Shown: positions 30,420 through 39,735 of the stretch, one piece after another | Numbering within the stretch: position 1 is the stretch's first letter | Layout: every line of letters begins with the position of its first letter | Source: Onishia taeanensis | GTDB lineage: Bacteria; Pseudomonadota; Gammaproteobacteria; Pseudomonadales; Halomonadaceae | NCBI RefSeq assembly: GCF_900100755.1 | Contig: NZ_FNCI01000011.1 | Coordinates: forward strand, 1 to 64,000 | DNA: 64,000 nucleotides | Direction of reading: 5' to 3' | Notes under the pieces: generated by a model | Seen by the model: only the letters and a program-made list of their open reading frames with translations | Databases searched by the model: none | What the model was told of the DNA's origin: nothing | Program-made: the position numbers and the translations under genes

Positions 30420-32051
30420 CTAGCCATTCAAGCGAAAGTGGCTCAGCCGAACGCCCAGTGCAGCCAGCCAGGCGAAATAGGCCAGCGCCCCGCCGGCTAC
30501 CAGAGCGGCCAGGGTTGCGACCCGCAGCCACAGCCCCCAGCCGAGCCACACCTGCCAGTTCGGTGACAGCAGGTAGAGCCCCAGCCCCATCACCGCACAG
30601 CCGCCGCCCAATTGCAGGGCAAAGCGCCCCCAGCCGGGCTGGAACACCAGCACGCCATCGCGGCGTAGCCCCCGCGCCAGCAAGCCGGCATTGAGGTAGG
30701 CCGAGAGTGCCGTGGCCAAGGCCAGGCCGGCATGCGCCAAGGGCCAGATCAGCATCAGGTTGAAGACCATATTGGCCACCATGGCGATGATGCCGATCTT
30801 GACCGGCGTCTTGGTGTCCTGGCGGGCAAAAAAGCCCGGCGCCAACACCTTGATCAGCATGAAGGCCACCAGGCCCAGCGCATAGGCCCTCAGACTCATG
30901 GCCGACATGGCGATGTCGTGATCGGTCATGGCGCCATAGTGGAACAGGGTAATCAACAGCGGCTCGGCCAATACGCCAAGCGCCAGCGCCGCGGGCAGGC
31001 CCAGCAGCAACACCGCGCGCAATGCCCAATCGAGCATCTTGGCAAAGTGCTCGGCGGACTGCTCGGCGTGGCGCTTGGAAAGCGCCGGCAGAATCACCGT
31101 ACCGATGGCGATCCCGAACACCCCAAGCGGCAGCTCGACCAGACGGTCGGAGTAATACAGCCAGGACACGCTGCCGGCGGCCAGCAGGGAGGCCAGTACC
31201 GTATCCAGCAGCAGGTTGATCTGGGAGACCGACACCCCGAACAGCGCCGGTGCCATCAGGCGCAGCACACGCCGCACGCCCTCGTGGGCGAACGACGGCC
31301 AAGGCTTGGGCAACAGCCCCAGCCGGGCAAGGAAGGGCGCTTGGAAAGCGAGCTGGGCGACACCCGCGATCAGCACCCCCCAGGCCAGCGCCATGGCCGG
31401 TTCATCCATCAGCGGCGTCAGCAACAGCGCCGCCCCGATCAGCGAAAGGTTGAGCAACACCGGCGTAAAGGCCGGCACCGCGAAGCGATTCCAGGTATTG
31501 AGCACGCTGCCGGAAAAAGCGGTCAGCGAGATCAACAACAGATACGGAAAGGTCAGCCTCAGCATGTCGGCGGTCAACGCCAACTTGGTCGGATCGCGGC
31601 CGAAACCTGGCGCAAATACCCATACCAACCAGGGCGCGGCAAGCATCGCCAGCGCCGTGATCAGCGCCAACACCACCGTCAGGCTGCCGGCCACCGCATC
31701 GAGCAGCTCGCGCACCTCCTCGCGGGTACGGCGAGTCGCGTACTCGGAGAGCACCGGCACGAAGGCCTGATTGAAGGCGCCCTCGGCGAACAGCCGGCGC
31801 AGAAAGTTGGGAATCTTGAAGGCCACGAAGAAGGCATCGGCGCCGCTGCCGGCGCCCAGCAAGGCGGCAATGACCACGTCGCGCACCAGCCCCAGCACGC
31901 GCGAGAGCATGGTCATGACGCTGACCACCATTCCCGAACGCAGCAGGCCGGCGCGGGCGACGGGCTTCGCTGTTTGCGAAGATGTCGAGTCTTGCTGAGC
32001 CACGCGCGATCGTCCCTTCAGTGTTCCCATGCCCTCGTTGCGGGCATCCAT
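30420..32051 (-). CDS. murJ: Lipid II flippase MurJ
   Basis: MurJ flips lipid II across the inner membrane for peptidoglycan synthesis. The product of up to 543 aa has 14 predicted membrane helices and the MviN family start SGMVVSVMTMLSRVLGLVRDVVIA, then the ADAFFVAFKIPNFLRRLFAEGAFNQAF region. The start is uncertain: ATG 32051, ATG 32030, or a GTG at codon 18 preceded by AAGGGA. The order rpsT-murJ-ribF is conserved in pseudomonads. Confidence 0.94.
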   Translation of the reverse strand: MDARNEGMGTLKGRSRVAQQDSTSSQTAKPVARAGLLRSGMVVSVMTMLSRVLGLVRDVVIAALLGAGSGADAFFVAFKIPNFLRRLFAEGAFNQAFVPVLSEYATRRTREEVRELLDAVAGSLTVVLALITALAMLAAPWLVWVFAPGFGRDPTKLALTADMLRLTFPYLLLISLTAFSGSVLNTWNRFAVPAFTPVLLNLSLIGAALLLTPLMDEPAMALAWGVLIAGVAQLAFQAPFLARLGLLPKPWPSFAHEGVRRVLRLMAPALFGVSVSQINLLLDTVLASLLAAGSVSWLYYSDRLVELPLGVFGIAIGTVILPALSKRHAEQSAEHFAKMLDWALRAVLLLGLPAALALGVLAEPLLITLFHYGAMTDHDIAMSAMSLRAYALGLVAFMLIKVLAPGFFARQDTKTPVKIGIIAMVANMVFNLMLIWPLAHAGLALATALSAYLNAGLLARGLRRDGVLVFQPGWGRFALQLGGGCAVMGLGLYLLSPNWQVWLGWGLWLRVATLAALVAGGALAYFAWLAALGVRLSHFRLNG

Positions 32052-32114
32052 GTCGCTCGGGCCGCCCGCAGCACGTCTGGCCTAAAAGCGCCGCGGCCCA
32101 AAAGTTTCAGCCAT

Positions 32115-32142
32115 AAAAAAACCGGCCGAAGCCGGTTTTTTC
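32115..32142 (-). terminator. Terminator of rpsT
   Basis: On the minus strand the hairpin AACCGGC-TTCG-GCCGGTT is followed by a seven-T tract. It lies 63 bp after rpsT and before murJ. Confidence 0.88.
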
Positions 32143-32204
32143 CCTGAGGACCGAATGCCAGGCGCGCGAGGCGCGCCGGCCCATGTCCCTAGGTAGCGTC
32201 CGGC

Positions 32205-32471
32205 TTACGCAGCCAGCGCCTTAATTCGCTTGTTCAGACGGCTCTTGATGCGAGCGGCCTTTTTCTTGGACAGCGCGTCCTTGTCAGCGATGCGGTCGAT
32301 GACCGGCTGAGCTGTCTTGAACTCTGCCATGGCCTGGCCGTGGTCACCGGTCTGGATCGCCTTGATGACGCGCTTGATGTAGGTACGCACCATGGAACGC
32401 TGACCGGCTTTGAGGACGCGACGAGCTTCTGACTGACGAGCGCGCTTACGCGCCTGTTTAGTGTTTGCCAC
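32205..32471 (-). CDS. rpsT: 30S ribosomal protein S20
   Basis: The 88-aa, highly basic S20 binds 16S rRNA early in 30S assembly. Its N-terminus, ANTKQARKRARQSEARR, is the family signature. The start codon is GTG (32471), with AAGGAG upstream. A non-ATG start is also found in E. coli rpsT (UUG), where it is part of translational autoregulation by S20. It has its own terminator. Confidence 0.96.
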   Translation of the reverse strand: MANTKQARKRARQSEARRVLKAGQRSMVRTYIKRVIKAIQTGDHGQAMAEFKTAQPVIDRIADKDALSKKKAARIKSRLNKRIKALAA

Positions 32472-32687
32472 CGTTATCTCCTTGGAGAATCATTACCGGT
32501 TTTGCCGGCAACTCTGTATAAGTGTTTGACCTTGCTGGGAAAACCACAAGGCTCCCAACCGGTTTGGCCGTAAAAGTAAACGGGCCGTGTCTGAGAGGAT
32601 GGCATAGTCTATCACGCGATCCTTGCCCATGCTACAGCCCCCGCCGTCTCTGGGCCGGGAGCCTCTGGGCCATCTCACTAATCGGCC

Positions 32688-33827
32688 TTATATCACCACC
32701 AGATTGTCGCGATGGATCAGCTCGGGGGCTTCCATATAACCGAGCAGGCTTTCGATCTGGTGGCTTGGCTTACCCAGAATGCGCGCGGCATCGTCGGCGC
32801 CATAGTTGATCAGCCCCTTGGCGATGCGCTGACCCTGCTCATCGACACATTCCACCATGTCGCCGCGCACGAAGCCGCCGCTGAGCGCCTTGACCCCGAC
32901 CGGCAGCAGACTCGAGCCCCGCTCACGCAGCACCGTTACGGCTCCGGCATCCAGCGTCAGGCGGCCACGCACCTGCAACTGACCGGCAAGCCAGCGCTTG
33001 CGGGCCGCAATAGGGGCCTGCTCCGGACGCAGCAGCGTACCCAAGCGCTCACCCTCCGCCAGACGCGTCAGCACATCGGGCTGGCGACCACTGGCAATGG
33101 CGGTGACTGTGCCGGAACGGGCTGCCAGGCGCGCCGCACGCACCTTGGTAGCCATGCCGCCACGCCCTAGCGCACCGCCGCCACCGGCCATCGCCGTCAG
33201 CCGCGCATCATCGGCGCGGGCCTCGGGAATCAGGCTCGCCTCAGGGTTATGGCGCGGATCGGCGTCGAAAAGCCCTTCCTGATCGGTAAGGATGATCAGC
33301 GCATCGGCTTCGAGCAGGTTGGCCACAAGAGCACCCAAGGTATCGTTATCGCCGAAGCGGATCTCGTCGGTAACCACGGTGTCGTTCTCGTTGACCACCG
33401 GCACCACCCGCAGCTCGACCAGCGTGCGCAACGCCGAGCGGGCATTGAGGTAACGCTTGCGGTTAGAGAGATCATCGTGGGTGAGCAGTATCTGTGCAGT
33501 GAGCACACCATGCCGGTCGAAGTGGCCTTCATAGCACTCGGTCAGCACGTTCTGGCCCACCGCAGCGGCGGCCTGTAGCGCATGCACGGCACTGGGCCGA
33601 GCCTGCCAGCCCAAACGCACCATGCCGGCGGCCACGGCGCCGGAAGATACCAGCACCACTTCTATGCCGCGACGGTGCAGCTCGGCAATCTGGTCGACCC
33701 AGCCGCCAATCGCCGCCTCATCGAGGCCGCGGCCGTCGTTGGTCAACAGGGCGCTACCGATCTTCACCACCACGCGCCGCGCACCGGCCAGAGCATCCCG
33801 CCCCGGCGCCTGCTCACTGGCCATCAT
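32688..33827 (-). CDS. proB: Glutamate 5-kinase
   Basis: ProB phosphorylates glutamate in the first step of proline synthesis. The 379-aa protein has an amino-acid kinase domain ([14 protein letters not shown] near 19-32; [22 protein letters not shown]) and a C-terminal PUA domain (about 285-375), as in E. coli. Tandem ATGs (33827, 33824) follow GGGAG. It lies downstream of obgE, as in pseudomonads; proA is not adjacent. Confidence 0.95.
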   Translation of the reverse strand: MMASEQAPGRDALAGARRVVVKIGSALLTNDGRGLDEAAIGGWVDQIAELHRRGIEVVLVSSGAVAAGMVRLGWQARPSAVHALQAAAAVGQNVLTECYEGHFDRHGVLTAQILLTHDDLSNRKRYLNARSALRTLVELRVVPVVNENDTVVTDEIRFGDNDTLGALVANLLEADALIILTDQEGLFDADPRHNPEASLIPEARADDARLTAMAGGGGALGRGGMATKVRAARLAARSGTVTAIASGRQPDVLTRLAEGERLGTLLRPEQAPIAARKRWLAGQLQVRGRLTLDAGAVTVLRERGSSLLPVGVKALSGGFVRGDMVECVDEQGQRIAKGLINYGADDAARILGKPSHQIESLLGYMEAPELIHRDNLVVI

Positions 33828-33881
33828 TCCCTGCTCTCCCGAAAAGACACCGCACGCGACATGACATAGCCTACTCGGCGG

Positions 33882-35072
33882 TCAGGGCGCGTATTCGACT
33901 TCGACATCGTAATCATCGTCGTCGAAATCGTCATCATCATCTTCGCCGAAGGTCTTGCGCTTGCGACCCAGCCGCGCCTCGGTGCGCGCTACCGATTCTC
34001 GCTCCATGCGCTCACGCATGTCACGCTCGTGCTCGGCGACGGCCTCGTCCTCATTTTCGAGGCGACGCTGCTCGGTCAGCCAGCGATAGACCGCCTGCAC
34101 CAGCGCATCACAGCCTTCACCGGAGATGGCCGAGATACGGAACACCGGCCCCTGCCAGCCGAGGCGCTCGACGATCTTGTCGGCCACCGCCTGCTGATCT
34201 TCTTCGGGAAGCAGGTCGAGCTTATTGAGCACCAGCCAGCGCGGCCGCTCGGACAGCGCCTGAGAGAAGGTCTCGAGCTCGTGCACGATCGCCTCGGCAG
34301 ACTCCACCGGGTCGGTCTCGTCGAAGGGCGCCACATCAACCACGTGCAGCAGCAGCCGGGTACGGGTCAGGTGCTTGAGGAAGCGCAGACCGAGGCCGGC
34401 GCCGTCGGAGGCGCCTTCGATCAGCCCCGGCACGTCCGCCATCACGAAGTGCTGATGCTGACCGAGCTTCACCACCCCAAGGTTCGGCACCAGAGTGGTG
34501 AACGGATAGTTGGCGACCTTGGGCTTGGCCGCCGAGACGGCACGAATCAGGGTCGACTTGCCGGCATTGGGCATGCCCAGCAGGCCGACATCCGCCATCA
34601 CCTTCATCTCGAAGCGCAGGTTGCGGCGCTCGCCTTCGGTGCCCGGCGTAGTACGGCGCGGCGCGCGATTGGTCGAAGACTTGAAATGGATATTGCCAAG
34701 CCCCCGGCGGCCGCCCTGGGCGACTAGCACCACCTGACCAATCTCGGTGACGTCGGCGATCACCTCGAGGGTATCCTCGTCGATCACCGTGGTCCCCACC
34801 GGCACCTTGACGTGCAGATCCTCGCCGGCGCGGCCGCTCATCTGCCGACCCTGACCGGGCCGTCCGTTCGGGGCCTTGTAAAAGCGCTGGTACTTGAAGT
34901 CGATCAGGGTATTGAGGGCGTCGTCACCGATCAGGTAGACGCAACCACCATGGCCGCCATCGCCGCCATCCGGGCCACCCTTGGGCACGTACTTCTCGCG
35001 CCGGAAGCTCAGGCAGCCGTTGCCGCCATTGCCGGCTTCAACGATGACCGAGGCTTCGTCGAGGAACTGCAT
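33882..35072 (-). CDS. obgE: GTPase ObgE/CgtA
   Basis: A 50S-associated GTPase linked to ribosome maturation and the stringent response. The 396-aa protein has the glycine-rich Obg fold (1-158), the G domain with G1 GMPNAGKST (166-174), DVPG and NKLD, and a C-terminal tail that ends in a strongly acidic Asp run. AGGAG precedes the ATG. It is in the rplU-rpmA-obgE-proB order. Confidence 0.96.
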   Translation of the reverse strand: MQFLDEASVIVEAGNGGNGCLSFRREKYVPKGGPDGGDGGHGGCVYLIGDDALNTLIDFKYQRFYKAPNGRPGQGRQMSGRAGEDLHVKVPVGTTVIDEDTLEVIADVTEIGQVVLVAQGGRRGLGNIHFKSSTNRAPRRTTPGTEGERRNLRFEMKVMADVGLLGMPNAGKSTLIRAVSAAKPKVANYPFTTLVPNLGVVKLGQHQHFVMADVPGLIEGASDGAGLGLRFLKHLTRTRLLLHVVDVAPFDETDPVESAEAIVHELETFSQALSERPRWLVLNKLDLLPEEDQQAVADKIVERLGWQGPVFRISAISGEGCDALVQAVYRWLTEQRRLENEDEAVAEHERDMRERMERESVARTEARLGRKRKTFGEDDDDDFDDDDYDVEVEYAP

Positions 35073-35109
35073 CTCTCACTCTCCTGACGGGATATTACCG
35101 TCATGATAC

Positions 35110-35139
35110 GAAAAGGCCCCGCCGGGGCGGGGCCTTTTT
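35110..35139 (-). terminator. Terminator after rpmA
   Basis: A GC-rich stem AAAAGGCCCCGCC / GGGGCGGGGCCTTTTT lies between rpmA and obgE. On the minus strand the 3' side reads CCTTTT. It probably attenuates rather than blocks transcription into obgE. Confidence 0.75.
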
Positions 35140-35159
35140 CACTGCAGGTTCGCGGCGTC

Positions 35160-35417
35160 TCAGGCAGAGACGACTGTCACGAACTTGCGGCTTTTCGGAC
35201 CCTTGGTCTCGAACTTGACCACGCCTTCGTCCAGAGCGAACAGGGTGTGGTCCTTGCCGATGCCAACGCCGGTGCCGGCGTGGAACTTGGTGCCACGCTG
35301 ACGCACGATGATGTTACCCGGTGCGACGGCCTGGCCGCCGAACAGTTTCACACCAAGACGCTTGGATTCGGAATCGCGACCGTTGCGGGTAGAGCCCGCC
35401 GCCTTCTTATGTGCCAT
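35160..35417 (-). CDS. rpmA: 50S ribosomal protein L27
   Basis: The 85-aa L27, beginning [21 protein letters not shown], is near the peptidyl transferase centre. AGGAGG lies upstream, and the gene follows rplU by 33 bp. Confidence 0.97.
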   Translation of the reverse strand: MAHKKAAGSTRNGRDSESKRLGVKLFGGQAVAPGNIIVRQRGTKFHAGTGVGIGKDHTLFALDEGVVKFETKGPKSRKFVTVVSA

Positions 35418-35450
35418 TACGAAAACCTCCTGTAAGGGGAACCGCTGCGC

Positions 35451-35762
35451 TTAGGCAGAGATACCAGTGATCTTGACTTCGGTGAACCACTGACGGTGGC
35501 CCTGACGCTTCATGGAGTGCTTACGGCGACGGAACTTGATGATCGACACCTTATCGCCACGGCCATGAGAGACGACTTCTGCCGCCACTTTGGCACCTTC
35601 GACCAGCGGAGCGCCAACCTTGACGTCATCGCCGTCGGCGACCATCAGCACTTCGTCAAACTGCAGGCTTTCGCCGGTGGCCACTTCCAGCTTCTCGAGC
35701 TTCAGGGTCTGGCCTTCCTGAACGCGGTACTGCTTGCCACCGCTCTTGATAACTGCGTACAT
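35451..35762 (-). CDS. rplU: 50S ribosomal protein L21
   Basis: The 103-aa L21 ([14 protein letters not shown]...) binds 23S rRNA. The ATG at 35762 is the family start; the open frame continues upstream without homology. It is the first gene of rplU-rpmA and divergent from ispB, the usual arrangement. Confidence 0.97.
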   Translation of the reverse strand: MYAVIKSGGKQYRVQEGQTLKLEKLEVATGESLQFDEVLMVADGDDVKVGAPLVEGAKVAAEVVSHGRGDKVSIIKFRRRKHSMKRQGHRQWFTEVKITGISA

Positions 35763-36024
35763 AGCGTATCTCCAAACACTCATCGGGTTGAGCTCTTCAT
35801 CGACCTGCGGCGAGTGGCGCCCCTTTTGGCAGCCATCTGACAGGGAGCATGATGAGTCGGGTGCGGGATTATAATCGCCTCGCACCTGTCAAGCAAGTCG
35901 GCCTCTATTATAGCGAACTGCCCCAGCTTGACGCCCTAACGGGGGGCCCATAGCATAAGCGCCATCATACAGGCCCACAGTGCTCACGAAGGCCGACTCC
36001 CACCTTTATATAAGCAGCTAGCCC

Positions 36025-36999
36025 ATGCAGCCTACAGCGTCGCCTATTCATGCGGCGGTGGCCGAGGACTTCGCCGCCGTCAACCGCACCATCCTGGCCC
36101 AGCTGGCCTCCCGGGTCCCGCTCGTCGAAACCATCGGCAACTACATCATCGAAAGCGGCGGCAAACGGCTGCGCCCGATACTGGTGCTGCTGGCTGCCCG
36201 TTCGCTGGGTTACGACGGCAACCGCCATATCCACCTGGCGACGCTGATCGAGTTCATGCACACCTCGACGCTGCTTCACGACGACGTGGTCGACGAATCG
36301 CACATGCGCCGCGGCAAGACCACCGCCAACGATGCCTGGGGCAACGCACCCTCGGTGCTGGTCGGCGACTTCCTCTATTCCCGCTCCTTCCAGATGATGG
36401 TCGAAGTGGGCTCGATGCGGGTCATGGAAGTGCTATCCGGCGCGACCTGCACCATCGCCGAAGGCGAAGTACTGCAGCTGACCAATATCGGCAACCCCGA
36501 CATCGACGAAGCCGCCTACTTCGAGACCATCCAGGGCAAGACCGCCATGCTCTTCGAGGCCGCCAGCCACAGCGGCGCGATTCTCGCCGGCGCTAACGCC
36601 GAGCAGGAAGCCGCTCTGCAGCGCTTCGGCCGCTACCTGGGCCTGGCCTTCCAACTGGTCGACGATTTGCTCGACTATCAGGGCGATGCCAAGGCTATGG
36701 GCAAGAACGTCGGCGATGATCTCGCCGAAGGCAAGCCGACCCTGCCGCTGATCCAGGCCATGGCCAAGGGCAGCCCCGAGCAGGCCAAGCTGATCCGTCG
36801 CGCGATCCGCGAAGGTGGCCTTGACCACCTCGAGGAAGTGCTCACCATCGTGCGCGAGACCGGCGCGCTAGAATATACCCGCGAGCGGGCCGAAGCCATG
36901 GCCGACCAAGCCCTAGCCGAACTCGACGCCCTGCCGCCCAGTGTCTATCGCGATACCATGGCCGAACTGGCCCATTTGGCAGTCGACCGCCAGACTTGA
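36025..36999 (+). CDS. ispB: Polyprenyl (octaprenyl) diphosphate synthase
   Basis: Makes the isoprenoid side chain of ubiquinone by adding IPP units to FPP. The 324-aa protein has both aspartate-rich motifs: the first (D86-D87-V-V-D90 in LLHDDVVDES) and the second (FQLVDDLLDY, about 211-220). Product chain length (C40 or C45) cannot be read with certainty. No clear ribosome-binding site precedes the ATG. Confidence 0.93.
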   Translation: MQPTASPIHAAVAEDFAAVNRTILAQLASRVPLVETIGNYIIESGGKRLRPILVLLAARSLGYDGNRHIHLATLIEFMHTSTLLHDDVVDESHMRRGKTTANDAWGNAPSVLVGDFLYSRSFQMMVEVGSMRVMEVLSGATCTIAEGEVLQLTNIGNPDIDEAAYFETIQGKTAMLFEAASHSGAILAGANAEQEAALQRFGRYLGLAFQLVDDLLDYQGDAKAMGKNVGDDLAEGKPTLPLIQAMAKGSPEQAKLIRRAIREGGLDHLEEVLTIVRETGALEYTRERAEAMADQALAELDALPPSVYRDTMAELAHLAVDRQT

Positions 37000-37028
37000 G
37001 CCACCGACCGGCACGGGTGGCCGATAAA

Positions 37029-37058
37029 CGGAAAAAGCCCAACCAGCGTTAGGGCTTG
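37029..37058. terminator. Possible terminator between ispB and tRNA-Pro
   Basis: An imperfect hairpin AAGCCC...GGGCTT lies 30 bp after the ispB stop. Only the minus strand has a good T-run, so for ispB it is weak; its right arm touches the tRNA -35 box. Confidence 0.4.
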
Positions 37059-37083
37059 CATAACACCAGCGGATCCGTATAAT
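37056..37083 (+). promoter_or_regulatory. Promoter of tRNA-Pro
   Basis: -35 TTGCAT (37056-37061), a 16-bp spacer and a consensus -10 TATAAT (37078-37083), placed 31 bp before the mature tRNA. Confidence 0.8.
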
Positions 37084-37114
37084 GCGTCTCCGTTGGGCCG
37101 CACGGCTCACACAT

Positions 37115-37191
37115 CGGAGTATAGCTCAGCTTGGTAGAGCGCTGCCTTCGGGAGGCAGAGGTCGTAGGTTCGAATCCTGCTACTCCGACCA
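37115..37191 (+). tRNA. proK: tRNA-Pro (anticodon CGG)
   Basis: A 77-nt tRNA with a full cloverleaf: acceptor CGGAGTA/TACTCCG, D-stem GCTC/GAGC, anticodon stem CTGCC/GGCAG around the loop TTCGGGA, T-arm GTAGG-TTCGAAT-CCTGC, and an encoded ACCA end. The loop gives anticodon CGG, reading CCG, as in E. coli proK. A promoter precedes it and a terminator follows. Confidence 0.95.
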
Positions 37192-37204
37192 CAGAATTCA
37201 GTAG

Positions 37205-37242
37205 AAACGGCCACTTAGCTCATCAGAGCGGTGGCCGTTTTT
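37205..37242 (+). terminator. Terminator of tRNA-Pro
   Basis: The outer stem AAACGGCCAC / GTGGCCGTTT holds an inner stem GCTC-ATCA-GAGC and is followed by a five-T tract. Confidence 0.88.
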
Positions 37243-37322
37243 CGTTGGGCACTGCCTAGATTCCTAATAGGCCGCCTACCGCAGCACCGAGCCCAACCTC
37301 CTTCCTGCCTCTCCGGCTTTAT

Positions 37323-37333
37323 CCCCCCCCCCC
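37323..37333 (+). repeat. Homopolymer run of 11 cytosines
   Basis: Eleven consecutive Cs lie about 140 bp upstream of the MDR oxidoreductase start. Such tracts slip during replication and are also prone to sequencing error. Confidence 0.9.
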
Positions 37334-37419
37334 TCCGCAGATCAAGTCGCCGCATCAGCCACCTCCGGCATGATTCCCCCTGCGCATGGGGTTCCTCACG
37401 GCTACTCTTCGGGTGCATA

Positions 37420-37441
37420 TTGTCGGCTAGATGCTCGACAA
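37420..37441. promoter_or_regulatory. Dyad TTGTCG-N10-CGACAA upstream of the MDR oxidoreductase
   Basis: A perfect 6-bp dyad, 33 bp upstream of the GTG start. A close relative (TTGTTG-N11-CGACAA, 41227-41249) lies in the control region of the guanidinobutyrase operon. Shared regulation is inferred. Confidence 0.4.
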
Positions 37442-37474
37442 CGCTAACTATCTGACGACAAGAGGAGACCCGCT

Positions 37475-38665
37475 GTGCCTGCCGACACACCGACCGATCA
37501 GCTACCCACCACCATGGCCGCGATGTTGCTGACCGGCCATGGCGACATCGACAAGCTCGTCTACCAGGATGACGTCGCGGTGCCAAAGCCTGGCCCCAGC
37601 GAGGTACTGGTGCGCGTCACCGCAACGGCCAAGAACAATACCGACCGCAAAGCCCGCGAGGGGCTATACCCCACCAAGGACAAGGGCGACGTCACCTCCT
37701 TTGCCATGGGCGGCTCACCGACGCTGACCTTCCCGCGCATCCAGGGCGCCGATGTGGTCGGCCATGTGGTGGCGGTGGGTGACGGCGTGGCCAGCGTGCG
37801 GATCGGCGAGCGCGGCCTTCTCGACTTCAACCTCTACCCGGATGAGCGCCACGACCTGAACCTGGTGCCAGATTACTATGGCCACGGCGCCGACGGCGGC
37901 TTCGCCGAGTACATCGCCGTGCCCTCGGATCAGTTTCATGCGGTCAGCAACCCGGGGCTACATGACGCCGAACTGGCCGCCATGGGCATGTGCTCCTATC
38001 AGACCGCCTATCACATGATGACCTCCGCTCGGGTCTCGGCCGGCGAGCGGGTGCTGGTCACCGGTGCCAGCGGTGGCGTGGGTACGGCGCTGATCCAGCT
38101 GTGCCGCATCGTCGGGGCAATTCCCTACGCCCTTAGCCAGCCGGACAAGGCCGAGGCCCTGCTCGCACTGGGCGCTGAAGCCGTACTCGACCGTAGCGAC
38201 ATGGCGGACTTTACCGAGCAGGTGAAGGCCGTGACCGGCGGTGCGCCCATCGATGCGGTGATGGATCTGGTCGGCGGCGAGATGACCGACCGCTTCATCG
38301 ATACCATGATCTTCGACATGCGAAAGCGCAGCAGCTACCCGCGCCTGTCGATTGCCGGCGCCAGCGGTGGCAACCTGAGCGAGATCATGTGGACACGCAT
38401 CTACCTATATCAGGTGCAGATCTTCGGCGTCTCCCACGGCACCCGCGCGGAAGCCGAACAGCTCGTCGAGTGGATCCGCAGCGGCCAGCTCAAGCCGGTG
38501 CTGCACGCCGCCTTCAAGCTCTCGGCCTTGCACGACGCCGAACGCTACTTCGTCAATCGCGGCAGCAACTACCTGGGCAAGATCGTGATCGTGCCCGATG
38601 CCCAGTGGGCCAAGCACGGCGCCCCCTTCGCCCTTAAAGACGCCCCGCAGGAGAGCGCGCAATGA
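37475..38665 (+). CDS. Zinc-independent MDR-family oxidoreductase (quinone oxidoreductase-like)
   Basis: A 396-aa medium-chain dehydrogenase/reductase: a GroES-like N-terminal domain (about 15-150) and a Rossmann domain with the NAD(P) motif GASGGVG (about 194-200). The catalytic-zinc cysteine and structural-zinc Cys cluster of alcohol dehydrogenases are not evident, so it is closer to quinone oxidoreductases and enoyl or imine reductases. The start is GTG at 37475 with AGAGGAG upstream. Its stop overlaps the start of the racemase-like gene (ATGA), so the two proteins probably act on linked substrates. The substrate is unknown. Confidence 0.82.
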   Translation: MPADTPTDQLPTTMAAMLLTGHGDIDKLVYQDDVAVPKPGPSEVLVRVTATAKNNTDRKAREGLYPTKDKGDVTSFAMGGSPTLTFPRIQGADVVGHVVAVGDGVASVRIGERGLLDFNLYPDERHDLNLVPDYYGHGADGGFAEYIAVPSDQFHAVSNPGLHDAELAAMGMCSYQTAYHMMTSARVSAGERVLVTGASGGVGTALIQLCRIVGAIPYALSQPDKAEALLALGAEAVLDRSDMADFTEQVKAVTGGAPIDAVMDLVGGEMTDRFIDTMIFDMRKRSSYPRLSIAGASGGNLSEIMWTRIYLYQVQIFGVSHGTRAEAEQLVEWIRSGQLKPVLHAAFKLSALHDAERYFVNRGSNYLGKIVIVPDAQWAKHGAPFALKDAPQESAQ

Positions 38666-39696
38666 GCCAGCCGCTGAGCTTTCAGTTGATCGACACCCAC
38701 GCCGGCGGCGACGTCAGCCGCATCGTCATCGGCGGCATCGCACCGCTGCCCGGCGCCAGCGTGCGCGAGCAGATGCACTACCTGCGCGATGACGCCGACG
38801 GCCTGCGCCGGCTATTGCTGGAGGAGCCCTACGGCATTCCGGAGATGTCGGTAGACCTGATCGTGCCGGCCACCGACCCGGCGGCCGCGGCGGGCTACAT
38901 CATCATGGAGGTGATGGGCTATCCCATCTATTCCGGGTCGAACACCCTGTGTACCGCTACGGCGGTACTGGAAAGCGGCATCGTGCAGAAGCAGGAAGGA
39001 CACCAGCAGTTCAAGCTGGAGTCGCCGGCGGGGCTCGTTCAGATCGACGCGCGCGTCGAGAACGGGGTGGTCGAAGCCATCACCTGCGAGGGCTTGCCCA
39101 GCTATATCGACACCTACCAGGCCAGCATTCAGGTGCCCGGCATCGGCAAGGTCACCTATTCGATTGCCTACTCGGGCGGTTTCTATGCGCTGGTGGATGC
39201 CGCCGAGCTCGGCTTCTCGCTGGTGCGCGAAGAAGAGCGGGCACTGGCTGACTGTGCCCACAAGATCGTCGAGGCTATTAAAGCCGAACGCGGCTTCTCT
39301 CATTACAGCCTGGGCGACGTCGGCCCGCTGCCCTTCCTGCACTTCATGGGGCCTGTCGAGCAGATCGCCGACGATTTCTATCGTTCGCGCTCGACCACCT
39401 ATGTGCATCCCGGCGTGATCTGTCGCAGCACCACCGGTACCGGCACATCCGCGCGCCTGGCCCTGATGCATCACGAGGGCCGCATCAAGCCGGGCGACCG
39501 GCTGGAAACCGTCTCGCTGCGCGAGACCGGTTTTATCGGTGAGTTCACCGGCACCCACCAGGAAGGCAGCCAGGCGGTGGTGGAAAACACCATCACCGGC
39601 AAGAGCTATGTACTGGCCCGCTCGGAGATCGTCGTCAACTGTGACGACCCGATGGTCGAGTGCCAAGGGCTTCGCCATATCCTTAAGCAGGACTAA
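38662..39696 (+). CDS. Proline racemase-superfamily protein with Ser/Thr in place of the catalytic Cys pair
   Basis: A 344-aa member of the proline racemase / hydroxyproline epimerase / trans-3-hydroxyproline dehydratase superfamily. The fold is clear, but at the first catalytic site the family MCGHN segment reads YSGSN (S91 for Cys, S93 for His). At the second, SPCGTGTSA reads STTGTGTSA (T258 for Cys), with Cys254 where an Asp is usual. Known members with Thr at the second site are dehydratases, so racemisation is unlikely and a dehydratase or other role is inferred. It is translationally coupled to the MDR oxidoreductase and convergent with the sigma-54 activator. Confidence 0.82.
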   Translation: MSQPLSFQLIDTHAGGDVSRIVIGGIAPLPGASVREQMHYLRDDADGLRRLLLEEPYGIPEMSVDLIVPATDPAAAAGYIIMEVMGYPIYSGSNTLCTATAVLESGIVQKQEGHQQFKLESPAGLVQIDARVENGVVEAITCEGLPSYIDTYQASIQVPGIGKVTYSIAYSGGFYALVDAAELGFSLVREEERALADCAHKIVEAIKAERGFSHYSLGDVGPLPFLHFMGPVEQIADDFYRSRSTTYVHPGVICRSTTGTGTSARLALMHHEGRIKPGDRLETVSLRETGFIGEFTGTHQEGSQAVVENTITGKSYVLARSEIVVNCDDPMVECQGLRHILKQD

Positions 39697-39735
39697 AGCG
39701 ACAGGAAGGAAGAAAGAACAGGCGCCAGGCAAGCC

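Noticed and set aside
30732-32147. 471-codon Gln/His/Arg-rich frame antisense to murJ
   Set aside because: Its composition mirrors murJ Leu/Ala codons; no ribosome-binding site or family.
37334-37474. Sigma-54 promoter for the MDR/racemase-like pair
   Set aside because: No GG-N10-GC element is present; the nearest GGCAT...TGC has the wrong spacing.
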